Assembly (NCBI GenBank): GCA_041920565.1 | Contig: JBHGXS010000001.1 | Coordinates: 1-64,000 of the forward strand | Source: JAGHKQ01 sp041920565 | GTDB taxonomy: Bacteria > Bacillota > Bacilli > Bacillales > Bacillaceae_G | Reading direction: 5' to 3' | Length of the DNA stretch: 64,000 bases | Position numbers and translations under genes: made by a program | The notes under the pieces: generated by a model | Told to the model about the DNA's origin: nothing | Seen by the model: only the letters and a program-made list of their open reading frames with translations | Database searches by the model: none | In this document: in pieces, positions 1 through 7,916 of the stretch | Layout: every line of letters starts with the position of its first letter | How positions within the stretch are numbered: position 1 is the first letter of the stretch

Positions 1-110
1 CATAGCGTCAAGCTAGTAAGATCCCTGAAAGATGATCAGGTTGATAGGTCCGAGGTGGAAGTGCGGTGACGCATGGAGCTGACGGATACTAATCGATCGA
101 GGACTTAACC
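1..110 (+). rRNA. rrl: 23S ribosomal RNA, 3' end (partial)
   Basis: The window opens inside a 23S rRNA gene. The terminal segment with the conserved sarcin/ricin-distal 3' sequence is readable, ending in the usual Bacillus GGACTTAACC. The 5' part lies outside the window. The 3' end was placed by similarity to Bacillus 23S and could be off by a few bases. Confidence 0.95.
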
Positions 111-155
111 CAATTGATGACGTTATCTAGTTTTGAGAGAATGAACTCTCTAAGG

Positions 156-271
<116 letters not shown>

Positions 272-274
272 AAC

Positions 275-309
275 AAAAAGAACCAGCCAATTCGACTGGT
301 TCTTTTTTT
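275..309 (+). terminator. rRNA operon terminator
   Basis: AAAAAGAACCAG and CTGGTTCTTTTT form a stem around a 9-nt loop, followed by a run of seven T. It lies directly after 5S rRNA and is a typical intrinsic terminator. Confidence 0.9.
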
Positions 310-470
310 GTCTTGATTTTAAAGATTCCTGCTTTAGGAACACCTTGGTGCTTAAATGACAGACTGTTGGTATAAAGGTAATAAGGCAGTAAATGTACAT
401 GCAAAGAAAATAAACAATCCTCTATATCATTTAACATAATTCTGAAAGAAGTTTCTCTCTTCAAGCGAAG

Positions 471-668
471 CTAAGTGGAAGGTGGTTCACATTCTTTCAT
501 CTTATTTTCCTTAGCATGGTTTACAGCTTGAAGCACATTGCTCATGCAAAGCAGCAATTGAGCAATAATGGCGGCATATTCGGCGTTTCCTGCAGCAAAT
601 AAAACCACTATAATAGTCCCTAATACTCCACCAATCATACCGAGTACTGTTTTCATACTTATGTTCAA
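471..668 (-). CDS. small hydrophobic protein, unknown function
   Basis: This 65-residue protein has one or two hydrophobic segments (about residues 7-24 and 30-46) and a charged lysine-rich C-terminus. The start is taken as TTG at 668 because AGGAG lies 7 nt before it. The first ATG (658) is 19 nt away from the ribosome binding site. I do not recognise the family. It lies 70 nt after the terminator of the neighbouring GGDEF unit, so it is either a read-through gene or has its own weak promoter. It is most likely a small membrane protein. Confidence 0.5.
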   Translation of the reverse strand: MNISMKTVLGMIGGVLGTIIVVLFAAGNAEYAAIIAQLLLCMSNVLQAVNHAKENKMKECEPPST

Positions 669-697
669 TTTTTATCTCCTCTTATATAAGAAGCAGT

Positions 698-735
698 GAA
701 AAAAATATTCCCTGCTCCTTATAAAGGAACAGGGA
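698..735 (-). terminator. terminator of the GGDEF/HD-GYP unit
   Basis: On the minus strand CCCTGTTCC and GGAGCAGGG form a stem with one mismatch around TTTATAA, followed by AATATTTTTTT. It begins 4 nt after the GGDEF gene stop. Confidence 0.75.
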
Positions 736-738
736 GTT

Positions 739-2568
739 TTATCCGACAGCTTCATCCATTTGTAATCGTGGTATGTGGCTATGTTCAATCATTTCGATAA
801 ATGGTTCTACGAAAGCCGGATCAAATTGTTTTCCTGCACACTCTCGCAATTCTTGAATAGCTTCTGCAAATGTTTTTGTTTTCTGATACGGTCTTTCTGT
901 TGTCATCGCATCAAACGAGTCGATAATACATAAAATGCGAGCCAATTTAGGAATATTGTTGCCCTTTAATCCGTATGGATAACCTTTTCCATCATATCGT
1001 TCATGATGAAGCTCGACCAGAGGGATAAGCTCTTCAAAGTTTTTGTTAGTCGAAATAATTTCTTTTCCCCATGTAACATGTTTCTTCATCATTTCCCACT
1101 CATGTGGATCCAATTTTCCTTTTTTATTAATAATATCCCTTGGAATTTCAAGTTTCCCAATATCGTGTATTAGGGCCCCAAGAATTAATAATTTCTTTTC
1201 GCCTTCTGTTAATTGTAATTTTTCACCAAAATCGACAGCATATTTAAAGACGCGTTTACTATGTCGATAAGTGTAAACATCCTTAGATAGAAAAATATTT
1301 AATTGTTGTTCGATTTGTTGCATTTCTTTTTCTAAAGCCAATGACTTGTGTGCAAAGTATTCCGATTGTTCGTCTGAAATATGAATGGTATTTTTCCCTT
1401 GGGCTTTTGCATAGTACATGGCTTGATCGGCTTTTCGTAACAGTTCCGTAGAGTTGTATAACTCTTTTTCATACTCAACAATACCGGCTGAAAAAGAAAG
1501 ACATCTATACGGCAATAGCTCTACTCCGTCAAAGTACGTATCGTTAACCGTTTTCCGTAAACGATCTATAAAGAAAGCAGCTTCTTTCTTTGGAGTGTTA
1601 GGCATTAGGATGGCAAATTCTTCACCACCGTAACGAGCAACGAAGTAAGAGTGCAATGTACATTGTTCCTCTAAGAGGGTGCCAAAAAATTTTAGTAAAT
1701 AATCTCCTTGCAAATGTCCGTATAAATCGTTGTATTTCTTAAAATCATCAAGATCAAGTAAGGCCAGACTGAAAGGTTGATTATTTTCATTAGAAAAACG
1801 AATCGTATCTTTTAATTTATCTTTAAAAAATCCATGATTGCTTAAACCTGTTAAATGATCTTTTATTGCTTTTTCACTTACCTCCTGATATAAAGAAGAA
1901 TGCTGCTTAAATGCCAATGATAAGAGAACGGCTACACAGACAAACAAAATCAGTCCGAACACTTGATGTGACTCAATTAACATACTTAGTATGAGTGAGA
2001 GCAACAGTGTGCTTAAATATCCTGCCATCGTTTCTTTGATAATTCCACTTAAAACTTTTAATAAACTCTCTTTTAAAGACAGCAAAAAATGCATACTGGC
2101 AATTAAGATATTAATAAGGAAGTATATAATTAAAGAAATGAGGTAAGGGAACAGGTTGTTTATGTTGATAACCCCAATTTGACCACCTAGCCCTATAAAG
2201 GAAAAATAAGAGCTTATAATCATAAAATTATACATAGAAAAGTTAAGAAGGTGCTTCCACCAAAGCACTTTTCGGTCATAAACCATATAAATGAGCGAAG
2301 TCAAAAACAGTATATCTAATGTAAAATTAAGTCCATACAGAAAGTTACAGGCTAAGTAAACAGCCGAATCCATGGAAAGAGAATTCCCTTTTGGAGGAAG
2401 GGGGATTGTATAATGAGTAAGCAATAAGACGGAAGTAATAAGAGCGATTTTAAAAGTCAAATCTGTAAGAGGGAATAAGGTGTCAGCCCCCGATATAATA
2501 TAGGAACTGAAACTTAAAAGTATAAAAACACTGTTAAATATAAATGTGGGTGATTTTAATTTCTTCAT
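739..2568 (-). CDS. membrane-bound GGDEF plus HD-GYP cyclic-di-GMP enzyme
   Basis: This 609-residue protein has about seven hydrophobic segments in residues 10-220. A GGDEF diguanylate cyclase domain follows (about 235-405) with an active-site GGEEF at 314-318. The HD-GYP domain (about 425-595) has HD at 468-469 in HDIGK and HHERYDGKGYP near 521-531. Both active sites look intact, so it could make and break cyclic-di-GMP, or one domain may regulate the other. The GGDEF domain has no clear RxxD inhibitory site. The gene starts 3 nt after the stop of a 41-residue ORF and has only a weak ribosome binding site (GAGTGAG), which suggests translational coupling. The N-terminal segment probably senses a membrane or lipid-linked signal. 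Confidence 0.9.
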   Translation of the reverse strand: MKKLKSPTFIFNSVFILLSFSSYIISGADTLFPLTDLTFKIALITSVLLLTHYTIPLPPKGNSLSMDSAVYLACNFLYGLNFTLDILFLTSLIYMVYDRKVLWWKHLLNFSMYNFMIISSYFSFIGLGGQIGVININNLFPYLISLIIYFLINILIASMHFLLSLKESLLKVLSGIIKETMAGYLSTLLLSLILSMLIESHQVFGLILFVCVAVLLSLAFKQHSSLYQEVSEKAIKDHLTGLSNHGFFKDKLKDTIRFSNENNQPFSLALLDLDDFKKYNDLYGHLQGDYLLKFFGTLLEEQCTLHSYFVARYGGEEFAILMPNTPKKEAAFFIDRLRKTVNDTYFDGVELLPYRCLSFSAGIVEYEKELYNSTELLRKADQAMYYAKAQGKNTIHISDEQSEYFAHKSLALEKEMQQIEQQLNIFLSKDVYTYRHSKRVFKYAVDFGEKLQLTEGEKKLLILGALIHDIGKLEIPRDIINKKGKLDPHEWEMMKKHVTWGKEIISTNKNFEELIPLVELHHERYDGKGYPYGLKGNNIPKLARILCIIDSFDAMTTERPYQKTKTFAEAIQELRECAGKQFDPAFVEPFIEMIEHSHIPRLQMDEAVG

Positions 2569-2571
2569 AGG

Positions 2572-2697
2572 TTACTCACTCTCGTCTTTGTATAGATAAA
2601 GGAAGGAAGAAGTTAAAGCTACAACTAAAGAGCCAAGGATGATAGCATTTACTAAAATGCCAGTTAGCTTAAGACCGTGCTTCTTTTGCTTTGTCAT
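2572..2697 (-). CDS. 41-residue single-pass membrane peptide
   Basis: This short ORF is preceded by an excellent ribosome binding site (AAGGAGGTGAG, 5-6 nt before ATG at 2697). The peptide begins MTKQKKHGLK, has one hydrophobic helix (about residues 12-36) and ends in KDESE. It sits between the DUF5317-like gene (16 nt) and the GGDEF/HD-GYP gene (3 nt), so it is surely co-transcribed with them. The strong ribosome binding site and tight spacing support a real gene. I do not recognise it. A role as a small partner or sensor of the membrane cyclase is inference. Confidence 0.7.
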   Translation of the reverse strand: MTKQKKHGLKLTGILVNAIILGSLVVALTSSFLYLYKDESE

Positions 2698-2713
2698 GTT
2701 GTCTCACCTCCTT

Positions 2714-3295
2714 TTAATGCATGTTAGCTGTATTTTGAATATGTTGAAACGGTTTAGATTTATGAACCATAAGGTTTTGAATGAAGAGAAACACTCCGAT
2801 GTTCATTACAATATCGCCGATGCTTATGACCTGTGTTTTTGGATACGGCTTCGTAATAGGAATGACATCACCTAAAAAACCGAGATGAGTAGCTTCATTC
2901 AATGCTTGGTGCTTAGCGTATAAACTTTCCTGCAGAGCTTGTTTATACATCGGATCCAATAGGGCAGCGGCCTCTAAAGAAACTGGCATACGTCCTCCGT
3001 TCAAGGCCATGACCAAAAAGTTTAAAAATACGCCTATAAAAATCAGAATAAATCCTTTTTCTTTTCTATTAATATAGAGGAAGATGAGACCTGCAATATA
3101 TACGAATATATAAAATACCCCGCTTAACCTTCCTATAAACTCCATTTTGTTCTGCAAATAAAAAATTGCAATTTGAAATGCTAACAGCAAAGGAAAGATA
3201 AACCCGAATTTAAGGTTTAAATGTGCCAATCCCTTTAAACTGCCCTTTCGTAAAAATCCGATAAGAATAGATAGTATAATTCCGTCATAGACCAT
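2714..3295 (-). CDS. DUF5317-like integral membrane protein
   Basis: The 193-residue protein has about five hydrophobic segments and a conserved-looking central loop with NGGRMPVSLEAA around residue 99, typical of DUF5317 proteins as I recall them. Function is unknown. The start ATG at 3295 has GGAAG about 9 nt upstream. It is the first gene of a minus-strand unit with the 41-residue peptide and the GGDEF/HD-GYP enzyme, driven by the promoter at 3350-3378. Its neighbours suggest a role in a membrane signalling complex that controls cyclic-di-GMP. Confidence 0.65.
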   Translation of the reverse strand: MVYDGIILSILIGFLRKGSLKGLAHLNLKFGFIFPLLLAFQIAIFYLQNKMEFIGRLSGVFYIFVYIAGLIFLYINRKEKGFILIFIGVFLNFLVMALNGGRMPVSLEAAALLDPMYKQALQESLYAKHQALNEATHLGFLGDVIPITKPYPKTQVISIGDIVMNIGVFLFIQNLMVHKSKPFQHIQNTANMH

Positions 3296-3349
3296 AATGC
3301 TACTTCCTTTGCCAGTATAGTGAGAGAGATAAACTGTTTTTATGTATTT

Positions 3350-3378
3350 ACTATAACGTCATTTGCAATAAATGTCAG
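3350..3378 (-). promoter_or_regulatory. sigma-A-type promoter of the DUF5317/GGDEF unit
   Basis: On the minus strand CTGACA (-35, 3378-3373) and TATAGT (-10, 3355-3350) are separated by 17 nt, about 55 nt before the DUF5317-like start. Confidence 0.6.
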
Positions 3379-3585
3379 AATATAGTAAATGTTTACAAAA
3401 AATATAATACTTATTTATGTTGTTAATATCAATCATTTTTTATATTAAAAAATAAAAATTTTATTTTTCTCTAATGTTTTGGGAATGTTGTCCCTATAAA
3501 TATGCAAATTGCAAGAAATAGTATAAAACCGTTTTTTAACTTAAATATTCTGAATTTTTTAAGAACGAAAGCGTTGTATAATCTT

Positions 3586-3632
3586 GTAAAATACGAACAA
3601 TAAACAAAAACATCCGACAAATATTCGATATT
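3586..3632 (+). promoter_or_regulatory. PurR operator (two inverted Pur boxes)
   Basis: AAAATACGAACAAT (3587-3600) matches the Pur box AWWWCCGAACWWT around its CGAAC core (3594-3598). An inverted copy with TTCG at 3624-3627 reads AAATATCGAATATT on the other strand. The cores are 30 nt apart, which is the spacing of the paired Pur boxes of Bacillus subtilis. The operator abuts the -35 of the purE promoter, so PurR would repress when PRPP is low. Confidence 0.75.
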
Positions 3633-3634
3633 TA

Positions 3635-3664
3635 TTGACATACCTTTTAGAAAATTGGTAATAT
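3635..3664 (+). promoter_or_regulatory. sigma-A promoter of the pur operon
   Basis: TTGACA (3635-3640), an 18-nt spacer and TAATAT (3659-3664) lie immediately after the PurR operator and about 25 nt before the guanine riboswitch. Confidence 0.75.
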
Positions 3665-3689
3665 GATTGTAGTGATAAGTATAAGGCAA

Positions 3690-3762
3690 CACCTCATATA
3701 ATCGTGGGAATATGGCCCAAAAGTTTCTACCCGATAACCGTAAATTATCGGACTATGAGGGA
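3690..3762 (+). promoter_or_regulatory. guanine-type purine riboswitch aptamer
   Basis: CCTCATA (3692-3698) pairs with TATGAGG (3754-3760) as P1, followed by the conserved TAATCG, ATATGG, GTTTCTACC, CCGTAAAT and GACTATG elements of the purine aptamer. The decisive base in the GACTATG junction is C, not T, so it should bind guanine or hypoxanthine rather than adenine. GGGAAAGT (3759-3766) overlaps the 3' side of P1 and is complementary to ACTTTCCC (3811-3818) of the terminator, giving a readable antiterminator. Ligand binding should therefore stop transcription before purE. Confidence 0.93.
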
Positions 3763-3797
3763 AAGTGACTCGGTTTTTTTGTTATTTGTGCAAGAAT

Positions 3798-3850
3798 GCC
3801 TGAGTAGAATACTTTCCCGAGTGGGAAAGTATTCTATATCAGGCTTTTTT
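3798..3850 (+). terminator. riboswitch-controlled terminator before purE
   Basis: GCCTGA with TCAGGC and TAGAATACTTTCCC with GGGAAAGTATTCTA form a long stem, closed by GAGT and followed by TTTTTTA. The 5' arm contains the ACTTTCCC sequence that can pair instead with the 3' flank of the aptamer. Confidence 0.9.
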
Positions 3851-3931
3851 ATTTGGTAAACTATGAATCTTTTTATATGCTCTAAAATCCTTTGTTTTTT
3901 TAATATAATAAAGATGGTGGAGGTTCCTTCT

Positions 3932-4420
3932 ATGAAAAATCCAGTAATCGGGGTAATTATGGGAAGCGCATCTGATTGGGAAACAATGAAGCATGCTTGC
4001 GATGTTCTTGAAGAGTTGGGAATTTCCTACGAAAAAAAGGTGGTATCTGCTCATCGCACACCGGATTATATGTTTGAATATGCAGAAACTGCCAGAGAAC
4101 GAGGTATCAAGGTCATTATTGCAGGAGCAGGCGGAGCAGCTCATCTTCCGGGAATGGTGGCCGCAAAAACAACGCTCCCTGTAATTGGAGTTCCGGTACA
4201 ATCGAAAGCTCTAAACGGATTAGATTCTCTTCTTTCAATTGTTCAAATGCCGGGAGGGGTTCCCGTAGCAACGGTAGCGATTGGGAAAGCAGGAGCAACA
4301 AACGCTGCTTTGCTGGCAGCAGAAATACTTGGGGCTTTTGATCCAGCTATAGCTGATATGTTAGAAAAACGCCGTGAACAAACAAGAAAAGCGGTACTGG
4401 AAGGCTGTGAGCTGAACTGA
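3932..4420 (+). CDS. purE: N5-carboxyaminoimidazole ribonucleotide mutase
   Basis: PurE moves the carboxyl group of N5-CAIR to give CAIR in purine synthesis. The 162-residue length and the motifs GSASDW (11-16), SAHRTP (39-44, with catalytic His41) and GGAAHLPGM near 70 mark class I PurE, which works with PurK. ATG at 3932 was chosen over an upstream in-frame start because GGTGGAGG lies 8 nt before it and the protein then starts as other PurE proteins do. The stop overlaps the purK start by one base. Confidence 0.95.
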   Translation: MKNPVIGVIMGSASDWETMKHACDVLEELGISYEKKVVSAHRTPDYMFEYAETARERGIKVIIAGAGGAAHLPGMVAAKTTLPVIGVPVQSKALNGLDSLLSIVQMPGGVPVATVAIGKAGATNAALLAAEILGAFDPAIADMLEKRREQTRKAVLEGCELN

Positions 4421-5571
4421 TGGCAAAAACAATCTTACCAGGACAAACTATTGGGATTATCGGCGGAGGACAGTTGGGACGAATGATGGCAATCGCTGCA
4501 AAAGAAATGGGTTATACAATTGCAGTGCTTGATCCTACACCTAATTCTCCTTGTGCGCAAGTGGCTGACTTTGAATTTGTTGCAACTTACAATGATTTGC
4601 AAGCCATCCGCAAGCTGGCGCAAGTAAGCGATGTTATCACATATGAATTTGAAAATATTGATTACAAATGCTTGTGCTGGCTGGAGGAAAACACCTATTT
4701 GCCTCAAGGGAGCAGACTGTTAGAGATCACGCAAAACCGCTTTACAGAAAAGAATGCTATTTCACAAGCAGGTATTAAAGTGGCTCCTTATTTGCTCATT
4801 GAGAGCCGGGAAGATTTAATGGCTGGAATTGAAAAGTTTTCTTATCCATGTGTGCTGAAAACAACGACGGGCGGCTATGATGGAAAAGGACAAGTAGTAA
4901 TTAAGAGTGAAGCTGACCTGCCGGCAGCGCTCGAATTAATTGCGAATCATGAGTGTATTTTAGAGGATTGGATTCCGTTTGAAAAAGAAGTATCCGTTAT
5001 CGTAGTCCGAAGCGCAGCAGGTGAAACAAAAACGTTCCCGGTTGCTGAGAACATACATGTGGAAAACATTCTTCATCAATCGATTGTTCCGGCCCGCATC
5101 AGCAAAGAAGTAGAGCAAAAGGCTCTTGAATATGCTGTAAATCTTTCAAATAAGCTTCATTTAGTAGGAACGCTGGCGGTTGAAATGTTTGTAACTTCAG
5201 ATGGGGAAATCTATATTAACGAGCTTGCGCCGAGACCTCATAATTCCGGTCATTATACAATGGATGCGTGTGAAACATCCCAGTTTCAACAACACATCCG
5301 TGCGATTTGTAACTGGCCTCTTGGAGAAACAACATTGCGCACCCCGGTTGTTATGGTAAATATACTTGGAGAGCATGTAGAAGGAACTTTGAGAAGCATC
5401 TCTCATTTTTCTGACAGTAAATTGCATTTGTACGGTAAAAACGAAGCAAAATGTAAAAGAAAAATGGGGCACTTAAATATTTTGTCCGAAACCACGGAGC
5501 AGGCCTTGCAAAAAGCTGAAATGCTTCAAATTTGGACGAACGAACAACGACTTGTGGAGGGAAAACGATGA
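4420..5571 (+). CDS. purK: N5-carboxyaminoimidazole ribonucleotide synthase
   Basis: PurK is an ATP-grasp enzyme that carboxylates AIR with bicarbonate and ATP to N5-CAIR, the substrate of PurE. The 383-residue protein has an N-terminal GIIGGGQLGRMM nucleotide-binding turn, the ATP-grasp loop TTGGYDGKGQ near 147-156 and the metal-site segment NELAPRPHNSGHYT near 268. It overlaps purE by one base and purB by four (ATGA), so translation is coupled. Confidence 0.95.
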   Translation: MAKTILPGQTIGIIGGGQLGRMMAIAAKEMGYTIAVLDPTPNSPCAQVADFEFVATYNDLQAIRKLAQVSDVITYEFENIDYKCLCWLEENTYLPQGSRLLEITQNRFTEKNAISQAGIKVAPYLLIESREDLMAGIEKFSYPCVLKTTTGGYDGKGQVVIKSEADLPAALELIANHECILEDWIPFEKEVSVIVVRSAAGETKTFPVAENIHVENILHQSIVPARISKEVEQKALEYAVNLSNKLHLVGTLAVEMFVTSDGEIYINELAPRPHNSGHYTMDACETSQFQQHIRAICNWPLGETTLRTPVVMVNILGEHVEGTLRSISHFSDSKLHLYGKNEAKCKRKMGHLNILSETTEQALQKAEMLQIWTNEQRLVEGKR

Positions 5572-6863
5572 TTAGCAGATATACCCGCCCGGAAATGGGT
5601 GCGATTTGGACGGAAAAAAATAAGTTTCAAGCTTGGCTGGAGGTAGAAATTTTAGCATGCGAAGCTTGGGCAGAGCTTGGTGAAATTCCGAAAGATGATG
5701 TAAAAAAGCTTCGTGAAAATGCATCTTTTGATATTAACCGCATTTACGAAATTGAAGAAGAAACACGTCATGACGTAGTAGCGTTTACACGTGCTGTTTC
5801 TGAAACGCTTGGTGAAGAGCGTAAATGGGTGCACTATGGTTTAACTTCTACAGACGTTGTAGATACAGCATTGTCCTATCTGCTAAAGCAAGCAAACGAT
5901 ATTTTGTTGAGAGATCTTGAGAATTTTATTGAAATTTTAAAGAATAAAGCACAAGAACACAAGTATACAGTGATGATGGGACGTACACACGGAGTTCATG
6001 CGGAGCCGACAACTTTCGGGTTAAAGCTTGCTCTTTGGTATGAAGAAATGAAACGTAATCTAAAGCGTTTTAAAGACGCGGCAGACAGCGTACGTGTCGG
6101 AAAAATCTCCGGTGCGGTTGGAACATATGCTAACATCGACCCATTTGTTGAAAAATACGTATGCGAAAAACTTGGTTTGGAAGCAGCTCCAATCTCTACC
6201 CAAACATTACAACGGGATCGCCATGCACACTATATGTCAACGTTAGCATTGATTGCTACATCCATTGAAAAGATGGCAGTAGAAATTCGCGGGCTGCAAA
6301 AGAGTGAAACTCGTGAGGTAGAAGAGTACTTTGCAAAAGGACAAAAGGGATCTTCTGCTATGCCGCACAAGCGCAACCCAATCGGTTCTGAAAATATGAC
6401 AGGCCTAGCGCGCGTCATTCGCGGTCACATGATTACAGCGTACGAAAACGTTCCGTTATGGCATGAGCGTGATATCTCTCACTCTTCAGCAGAGCGCATC
6501 ATTTTACCGGATGCAACTATTGCGTTAAATTACATGTTAAACCGCTTTGGAAATATCGTGAAAAACTTGACTGTATTCCCGGAAAACATGAAGCGCAATA
6601 TGGAAAGAACATTCGGCTTAATTTACTCTCAACGCGTAATGCTTACGTTAATTGACAAAGGTATGGTTCGCGAAGAAGCATATGACATTGTACAGCCGAA
6701 AGCGATGGAAGCTTGGGAAACACAAGTACCGTTTAAGCAGTTAATTGAAGCAGATGAGCGCATTACAAGCAAGCTTACGCAAGAAGAGATTGATGAGTGC
6801 TTCAACTATGAGTACCACTTGCAGCATGTAGATACAATTTTTGAACGTCTTGGCTTAAACTGA
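5568..6863 (+). CDS. purB: adenylosuccinate lyase
   Basis: PurB acts twice in purine synthesis: it splits SAICAR to AICAR plus fumarate, and adenylosuccinate to AMP plus fumarate. The 431-residue protein belongs to the fumarase/aspartase superfamily. The signature loop GSSAMPHKRNP lies at 261-271 with catalytic Ser262 or Ser263, and a catalytic His141 lies in GRTHGVH. ATG at 5568 is chosen over an upstream in-frame codon because GGAGG lies about 8 nt before it and MISRYTRPEM is the usual N-terminus. A terminator-like hairpin follows. Confidence 0.95.
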   Translation: MISRYTRPEMGAIWTEKNKFQAWLEVEILACEAWAELGEIPKDDVKKLRENASFDINRIYEIEEETRHDVVAFTRAVSETLGEERKWVHYGLTSTDVVDTALSYLLKQANDILLRDLENFIEILKNKAQEHKYTVMMGRTHGVHAEPTTFGLKLALWYEEMKRNLKRFKDAADSVRVGKISGAVGTYANIDPFVEKYVCEKLGLEAAPISTQTLQRDRHAHYMSTLALIATSIEKMAVEIRGLQKSETREVEEYFAKGQKGSSAMPHKRNPIGSENMTGLARVIRGHMITAYENVPLWHERDISHSSAERIILPDATIALNYMLNRFGNIVKNLTVFPENMKRNMERTFGLIYSQRVMLTLIDKGMVREEAYDIVQPKAMEAWETQVPFKQLIEADERITSKLTQEEIDECFNYEYHLQHVDTIFERLGLN

Positions 6864-6872
6864 TAATTACAT

Positions 6873-6904
6873 ATGGCACAGATTTATCCTCTGTGCCATT
6901 TTTA
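6873..6904 (+). terminator. terminator-like hairpin inside the pur operon (purB/purC)
   Basis: ATGGCACAGA (6873-6882) and TCTGTGCCAT (6890-6899) form a perfect 10-bp stem with a 7-nt loop, followed by TTTTTATT. It lies 9 nt after the purB stop and 53 nt before purC. It should give partial termination, or 3'-end protection, between the two halves of the operon. Confidence 0.75.
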
Positions 6905-6951
6905 TTAATCAGATGATTCTTATTATTCTGTATTCGAGGGGGCTTACAGAG

Positions 6952-7674
6952 ATGGAGAAGCTGGAATTGCTTTATGAGGGGAAAGCAAAGAAAATATACA
7001 AAACAAACGATGAAGAAATTGTATGGGTAGAATACAAAGACAACGCAACCGCATTTAACGGAGAGAAGAAAGCGCAAATTTCGGGAAAAGGGCGTTTAAA
7101 TAACGAAATTACAAGTTTGTTGTTCAAGAAGCTGGATGAAGCAGGAATTAAGAATCATTTTGTTAAGAAACTTTCAGAAACAGAGCAGTTAGTGAAAAAA
7201 GTGTCCATCATTCCTTTAGAAGTCGTTGTTCGTAACGTTGCGGCGGGAAGCTTAGCCAAACGATTAGGATTGGAAGAAGGGGCGGTTTTACAAAATCCAA
7301 TCGTGGAATTTTATTATAAAAACGATGATTTAGGCGATCCGCTTGTAACAGAAGATCACATTGCCATCTTAAAAATTGCGGCACCGGAACAATTGGTGCA
7401 GCTGCGCCAATTGGGGTTGAAAGTAAACAAAGTGCTTTCAGAACATTTTGCAAACTGCAATGTAAGATTAATAGATTTTAAGCTTGAGTTTGGTGTAACA
7501 AAAGACGGGGAAATTGTTCTCGCTGATGAGGTATCACCGGATACATGCCGTCTTTGGGATAAAGAAAGTAATGAAAAATTCGATAAAGATGTATTCCGAC
7601 GCAATTTAGGAAGCTTAACAGACGCTTACGAAGTCATTTTAAAACGATTAGGGGGATTAGCATGTACAAAGTAA
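6952..7674 (+). CDS. purC: SAICAR synthetase
   Basis: PurC joins CAIR and aspartate with ATP to give SAICAR. The 240-residue length is typical. The N-terminus YEGKAKKIY, the central VVRNVAAGSL near residue 85 and DEVSPDTCRLWD near 193 are family motifs. ATG at 6952 is preceded by GAGGGGG at 9 nt. Upstream in-frame codons lack a ribosome binding site. The 3' end overlaps purS by 13 bases. Confidence 0.95.
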   Translation: MEKLELLYEGKAKKIYKTNDEEIVWVEYKDNATAFNGEKKAQISGKGRLNNEITSLLFKKLDEAGIKNHFVKKLSETEQLVKKVSIIPLEVVVRNVAAGSLAKRLGLEEGAVLQNPIVEFYYKNDDLGDPLVTEDHIAILKIAAPEQLVQLRQLGLKVNKVLSEHFANCNVRLIDFKLEFGVTKDGEIVLADEVSPDTCRLWDKESNEKFDKDVFRRNLGSLTDAYEVILKRLGGLACTK

Positions 7675-7916
7675 AAGTGTTTGTAACATTAAGAGAGAGT
7701 GTTTTAGATCCGCAAGGAAATGCAGTAAAAGGTTCCTTACACAGCCTTTCATTCAATCAAGTGCAAGATGTTCGCATCGGAAAATATATGGAACTGACAA
7801 TTGAAAAAGGTGATCAAAACATTGATGAGATGGTAAAAGAAATGTGTGAAAAACTTCTTGCAAATGTTGTAATTGAAGACTACCGCTACGAAGTTGAGGA
7901 GGTTGTCGCACAGTGA
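7662..7916 (+). CDS. purS: FGAM synthase subunit PurS
   Basis: PurS is the small bridging subunit of the three-part formylglycinamidine synthase (PurS, PurQ and PurL) of Gram-positive bacteria. It helps pass ammonia from PurQ to PurL. The 84-residue protein has the family pattern VTLRESVLDPQG near the start and the alpha/beta repeat. It overlaps purC and shares GTGA with purQ. Confidence 0.93.
   Translation: MYKVKVFVTLRESVLDPQGNAVKGSLHSLSFNQVQDVRIGKYMELTIEKGDQNIDEMVKEMCEKLLANVVIEDYRYEVEEVVAQ

Noticed and set aside
2639..2875. Plus-strand 78-codon ORF opposite the DUF5317 and 41-residue genes
   Set aside because: It is antisense to two better-supported genes with ribosome binding sites and a promoter, and has no signal of its own.
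3839..4301. Minus-strand ORFs opposite purE
   Set aside because: They lie wholly within the riboswitch terminator and purE, lack ribosome binding sites and have translations without any recognisable domain.
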